Shown here one piece after another: positions 6,506-8,234 of a DNA stretch of 8,234 bases. The stretch is from an uncultured delta proteobacterium (lineage in GTDB: Bacteria; UBA10199; GCA-002796325; 1-14-0-20-49-13): positions 1-8,234 of the forward strand of contig CAIPVD010000104.1 in NCBI GenBank assembly GCA_903868375.1. The letters run 5' to 3'. Position 1 is the stretch's first letter, and the number at the start of each line of letters is the position of its first letter. Below the pieces are notes generated by a model. It was not told the origin of the DNA. It searched no databases and saw only the letters and a program-made list of their open reading frames with translations. Made by a program: the position numbers and the translations under genes.

Positions 6506-6657
6506 TACCTTCCAAGTCCGGCGGAGAGGCGCTTACGCCCTTTCCTTCTGCGTTTAGATATAACCTTGCGGCCACCTGCGGTTGCCATTCTTTTTTTAAA
6601 ACCGTGGGTTCTTTTTCTGTGGATCTTGCTCGGTTGAAACGTCCTCTTCGTTGCCAT
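6505..6657 (-). CDS. rpmH: 50S ribosomal protein L34
   Basis: L34 is a very small basic protein of the large ribosomal subunit. Translating the minus strand from the ATG at 6657 gives 50 residues: MATKRTFQPSKIHRKR at the start, THGFKKRMATAGGRKV in the middle (17-32), then ISKRRRKGRKRLSAGLGR. These are the conserved family blocks FQPSxxxRKRTHGF, RMAT.GGRKV and RR.KGRKRL. It is slightly longer than the 44-46 residues of E. coli-like L34, owing to an MATK start and a GLGR tail. A near-perfect Shine-Dalgarno sequence (GGAGG) lies 6 nt upstream. A longer overlapping frame on the same strand does not code for a recognisable protein. It is the first gene of the rpmH-rnpA-yidD-yidC operon. Confidence 0.96.
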   Translation of the reverse strand: MATKRTFQPSKIHRKRTHGFKKRMATAGGRKVISKRRRKGRKRLSAGLGR

Positions 6658-6663
6658 AAACTT

Positions 6664-6668
6664 CCTCC
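6664..6668 (-). promoter_or_regulatory. Ribosome binding site of rpmH
   Basis: On the minus strand GGAGG sits 6 nt upstream of the rpmH ATG. It is one of the two strongest ribosome sites in the window, fitting a ribosomal protein gene, and it settles the start codon. Confidence 0.85.
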
Positions 6669-6670
6669 AA

Positions 6671-6702
6671 TTGAATTCAAGTTAATTTAACCTTTAAAAG
6701 GT
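6671..6702. repeat. Three contiguous AT-rich palindromes in the rpmH leader
   Basis: Three perfect palindromes follow one another: TTGAATTCAA (6671-6680), GTTAATTTAAC (6681-6691, central T) and ACCTTTAAAAGGT (6690-6702, central A). They lie between the candidate rpmH promoter and the rpmH ribosome site, so they would be in the mRNA leader. They could be protein-binding half-sites, small hairpins acting on rpmH expression, or part of an AT-rich unwinding region near the origin. The symmetry is exact; the function is unknown. Confidence 0.5.
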
Positions 6703-6706
6703 CACC

Positions 6707-6735
6707 TAGATAAAGTTACATTGAGTTAAAGTCAA
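6707..6735 (-). promoter_or_regulatory. Promoter of the rpmH-rnpA-yidD-yidC operon
   Basis: On the minus strand TTGACT (6735-6730, five of six matches) is followed after 17 nt by TATCTA (6712-6707, three of six). Transcription would start near 6700, giving a leader of about 43 nt before rpmH that spans the tandem palindromes. The -35 and spacing are good and the -10 is mediocre. Confidence 0.5.
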
Positions 6736-6791
6736 GCCCTAAAGTTTTGCTTGAAGTTAGCGCCAAATTTTAGCTTGCAAAGAATTGCCAG

Positions 6792-6819
6792 TTGGGCATA
6801 TGAAGCCGTTACCTATAAA
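6792..6819 (+). promoter_or_regulatory. Candidate dnaA promoter
   Basis: TTGGGC (6792-6797) and TATAAA (6814-6819) are 16 nt apart; the -10 matches five of six positions and the -35 only three. The start point would fall near 6826, inside the inverted DnaA-box pair at 6821-6840, so DnaA bound there could block RNA polymerase. DnaA autorepression of this kind is known in E. coli and other bacteria; here it is inferred from position. No Shine-Dalgarno sequence precedes the dnaA ATG. Confidence 0.4.
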
Positions 6820-6820
6820 G

Positions 6821-6840
6821 TTATCCACAGTTGTGGATAA
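6821..6840. promoter_or_regulatory. Inverted pair of perfect DnaA boxes upstream of dnaA
   Basis: TTATCCACA on the plus strand (6821-6829) and the same 9-mer on the minus strand (6840-6832) face each other with 2 nt between. Both match the strict DnaA-box consensus TTATNCACA. The pair sits 14 nt before the dnaA ATG, overlapping the predicted transcript start. It may serve autoregulation, one half of a two-part origin, or both. No other good DnaA box is seen in the 197-nt rpmH-dnaA region. Confidence 0.85.
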
Positions 6841-6854
6841 ACATGTGAACAATT

Positions 6855-8204
6855 ATGAGTTTGGATTTCTGGAACAATCTACAGGGGCGAATCAAAAGCC
6901 AGATCGGCGACGTTAACTATTCGAAATGGTTCGGCTTTACGCGCCTGGTGAAAGAAGAAAACGATACCGTTACGCTCGCAGTGCCGGATAAGTTTTTTAA
7001 GGATTGGATAGAAGAATCGTACCTTCCGCTGCTTACAACGGAGATTTCTGCCGCAAGAGGCTGCCCATCGCAGGTGCATATCGAAGTCGATGCAAAACTA
7101 GCTGATGAGATGGATAATAAGATATCTTCCGAAGTTCCAGCCGCAGTTGCAGTTCATATACCTGAAACCAAAAGCCCGGTAACCGGTCTAAACGCCCGTT
7201 ATACATTCGACCGCTTTGTCGTTGGCAGCGCGAACCAGTTCGCACACGCAGCGGCAAAGGCCGTGTCCGACTTGCCCGGTGGCCACTATAACCCGCTTTT
7301 CGTTTATGGCGGCGTTGGACTCGGCAAAACGCATCTTGTTTCCGCAATAGGCCTTGAGATCGCAAAAAAATATCCATCTTCAAAGGTATTGTACGTCACC
7401 GCCGAAAGCTTCATGAATGAGGTTATATTCGGTATCAGATACGACAAGATGGTCGAACTGCGAAAAAAATACCGGTCAAATTGCGATGTCTTGCTAATGG
7501 ACGACATCCAGTTTCTAGAGGGCAAGGAAAGGACGCAAGAAGAGTTCTTCCACACGTTCAACACGCTTCTCGAATCGCAAAAGCAGATCGTTGTAACTAG
7601 CGACAGATACCCAAAGGATATATTGGATATAGACGACCGCATTCGTTCCAGGCTCGAATGGGGCTTGGTGGCAGATATTCAACCGCCGGATCTTGAAACG
7701 AGAATTGCCATTCTTAAAAGAAAGGCAGACGCTTCTAATATAGTCTTACCAGACGACGTCGCAATCTACCTTGCCACGCGCATAAGATCGAATATTAGGG
7801 AGCTTGAGGGTGCGCTGATACGCCTCTCCGCCTATGCTTCGTTATTTAAGTCGCCGATCACCGAACGCTTCGCGGAACAGGTCTTATCGAACATTGTTAA
7901 TAAAAACACGGCGGTCTGTTCCATCGATTCGATACAAAAACTTGTTGCCGATCATTTTAAATTAAAAATTGTGGAATTAAAATCTGCGCGGCGCATGAAA
8001 TCTCTTGTTATTCCGCGGCAAATTGCGATGTATCTTTGCAAAAAACATGCGGGCGCCAGCTTTCCGGAAATAGGAGAGAAGTTTGGCGGCAAGGATCACA
8101 CTACGGTAATGCATGCGTTTAGAAAGATCGAGGCCGCGCTTCTTACAAATCCGCGGATAAAAGATGATGTCGAGGTTTTGGAAAAAAGATTGACGGTAAC
8201 GTAA
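6855..8204 (+). CDS. dnaA: Chromosomal replication initiator protein DnaA
   Basis: DnaA (449 residues, full length) binds DnaA boxes at oriC and melts DNA to start replication. Domain I spans about 1-80 (FWNNLQGRIKSQIGDVNYSKWF near the start), with a short linker to about 112. The AAA+ domain follows: YTFDRFVVGSANQFAHAA (116-133), Walker A GGVGLGKTH (152-160), Walker B VLLMDDIQFL (212-221), sensor 1 VVTSDR (246-251), the DDRIRSRLEWGL segment (260-271) and sensor 2 NIRELEGALIRL (313-324). Domain IV (about 355-449) holds the helix-turn-helix that reads the box, with IPRQIAMYL (386-394) and the signature GGKDHTTVMHA (411-421), where Lys413 replaces the Arg of E. coli GRDHTTV. The ATG at 6855 is chosen because the in-frame ATG at 6843 runs straight into a stop. 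dnaN would be expected downstream but lies outside the window. Confidence 0.98.
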   Translation: MSLDFWNNLQGRIKSQIGDVNYSKWFGFTRLVKEENDTVTLAVPDKFFKDWIEESYLPLLTTEISAARGCPSQVHIEVDAKLADEMDNKISSEVPAAVAVHIPETKSPVTGLNARYTFDRFVVGSANQFAHAAAKAVSDLPGGHYNPLFVYGGVGLGKTHLVSAIGLEIAKKYPSSKVLYVTAESFMNEVIFGIRYDKMVELRKKYRSNCDVLLMDDIQFLEGKERTQEEFFHTFNTLLESQKQIVVTSDRYPKDILDIDDRIRSRLEWGLVADIQPPDLETRIAILKRKADASNIVLPDDVAIYLATRIRSNIRELEGALIRLSAYASLFKSPITERFAEQVLSNIVNKNTAVCSIDSIQKLVADHFKLKIVELKSARRMKSLVIPRQIAMYLCKKHAGASFPEIGEKFGGKDHTTVMHAFRKIEAALLTNPRIKDDVEVLEKRLTVT

Positions 8205-8208
8205 AAAG

Positions 8209-8234
8209 TTTTCCACATATAAGTGTGTGGATAA
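8209..8234. promoter_or_regulatory. Inverted DnaA-box pair after dnaA, cut by the window edge
   Basis: Right after the dnaA stop lie TTTTCCACA (8209-8217, one mismatch to TTATCCACA) on the plus strand and a perfect TTATCCACA on the minus strand (8234-8226), 8 nt apart. The last base of the second box is the last base of the window, so more boxes may follow. In many bacteria the functional origin lies between dnaA and dnaN, which makes this the probable left edge of oriC. Confidence 0.75.

Noticed and set aside
6618..6626. TGTGGATCT inside rpmH as a further DnaA box
   Set aside because: Two mismatches to the 9-mer and it encodes conserved L34 residues; probably coincidence.
6471..6680. A 69-residue open frame on the minus strand overlapping rpmH and the start of rnpA
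   Set aside because: It is out of frame with rpmH, whose L34 motifs and ribosome site are unmistakable; the 69-residue product has no recognisable features.
6785..6819. TTGCCA (6785-6790) paired with TATAAA as the dnaA promoter
   Set aside because: The spacer would be 23 nt, too long for a sigma-70 promoter; TTGGGC at 16 nt is the better though weak partner.

Overview
The window looks like the chromosomal origin region of a Gram-negative bacterium. dnaA lies at the right end with DnaA boxes on both sides of it, and the rpmH-rnpA-yidD-yidC cluster is transcribed away from it to the left. Gram-negative character is supported by a YidC with a long periplasmic domain, a lipobox protein and complex I genes. 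The NuoB and NuoCD sequences recall Deltaproteobacteria-like or Myxococcota-like lineages and related candidate groups. That placement is an impression from motifs, not a tree, and is low confidence.

Layout from left to right. Positions 1-2391 (minus strand) hold the start of a complex I operon in the order nuoA, nuoB, an unrecognised exported helical-repeat protein, and a fused nuoCD cut by the window edge. The junctions are tight: TAATG between nuoA and nuoB, ATGA between nuoB and the unknown gene, and 3 nt between the unknown gene and nuoCD. Positions 2438-3079 (minus) encode an orphan protein with two predicted membrane segments. After a 173-nt divergent intergenic region with candidate promoters both ways, 3253-4305 (plus) encodes a lipoprotein that may have a fold related to PHM/SURNod19. 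It converges on yidC and the two genes share a single TTAA at their stops. Positions 4302-6657 (minus) are yidC, yidD, rnpA and rpmH, all overlapping or abutting; rpmH (50 aa) reads in a frame easily missed. Positions 6658-6854 form the rpmH-dnaA intergenic region, with divergent promoter candidates, tandem palindromes, a strand-biased AGTTA repeat and an inverted pair of perfect DnaA boxes. dnaA occupies 6855-8204, and a second inverted DnaA-box pair (8209-8234) ends exactly at the window edge.

How the genes work together. rpmH, rnpA, yidD and yidC link ribosome and tRNA maturation with membrane protein insertion, and translational coupling seems to hold them together. DnaA probably represses its own promoter through the box pair and may open an origin at one or both flanks. 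The nuo genes encode the quinone-side and connecting parts of NADH:quinone oxidoreductase. All minus-strand genes run away from the origin, so they are co-directional with a leftward fork; only the lipoprotein gene is head-on.

Most worth follow-up are the exported protein embedded between nuoB and nuoCD, the lipoprotein that appears to lack the usual metal-binding histidines of its possible family, and the two-sided DnaA-box arrangement. I see no CRISPR array, tRNA, rRNA, insertion sequence or convincing rho-independent terminator. No gene-free stretch exceeds about 200 nt.
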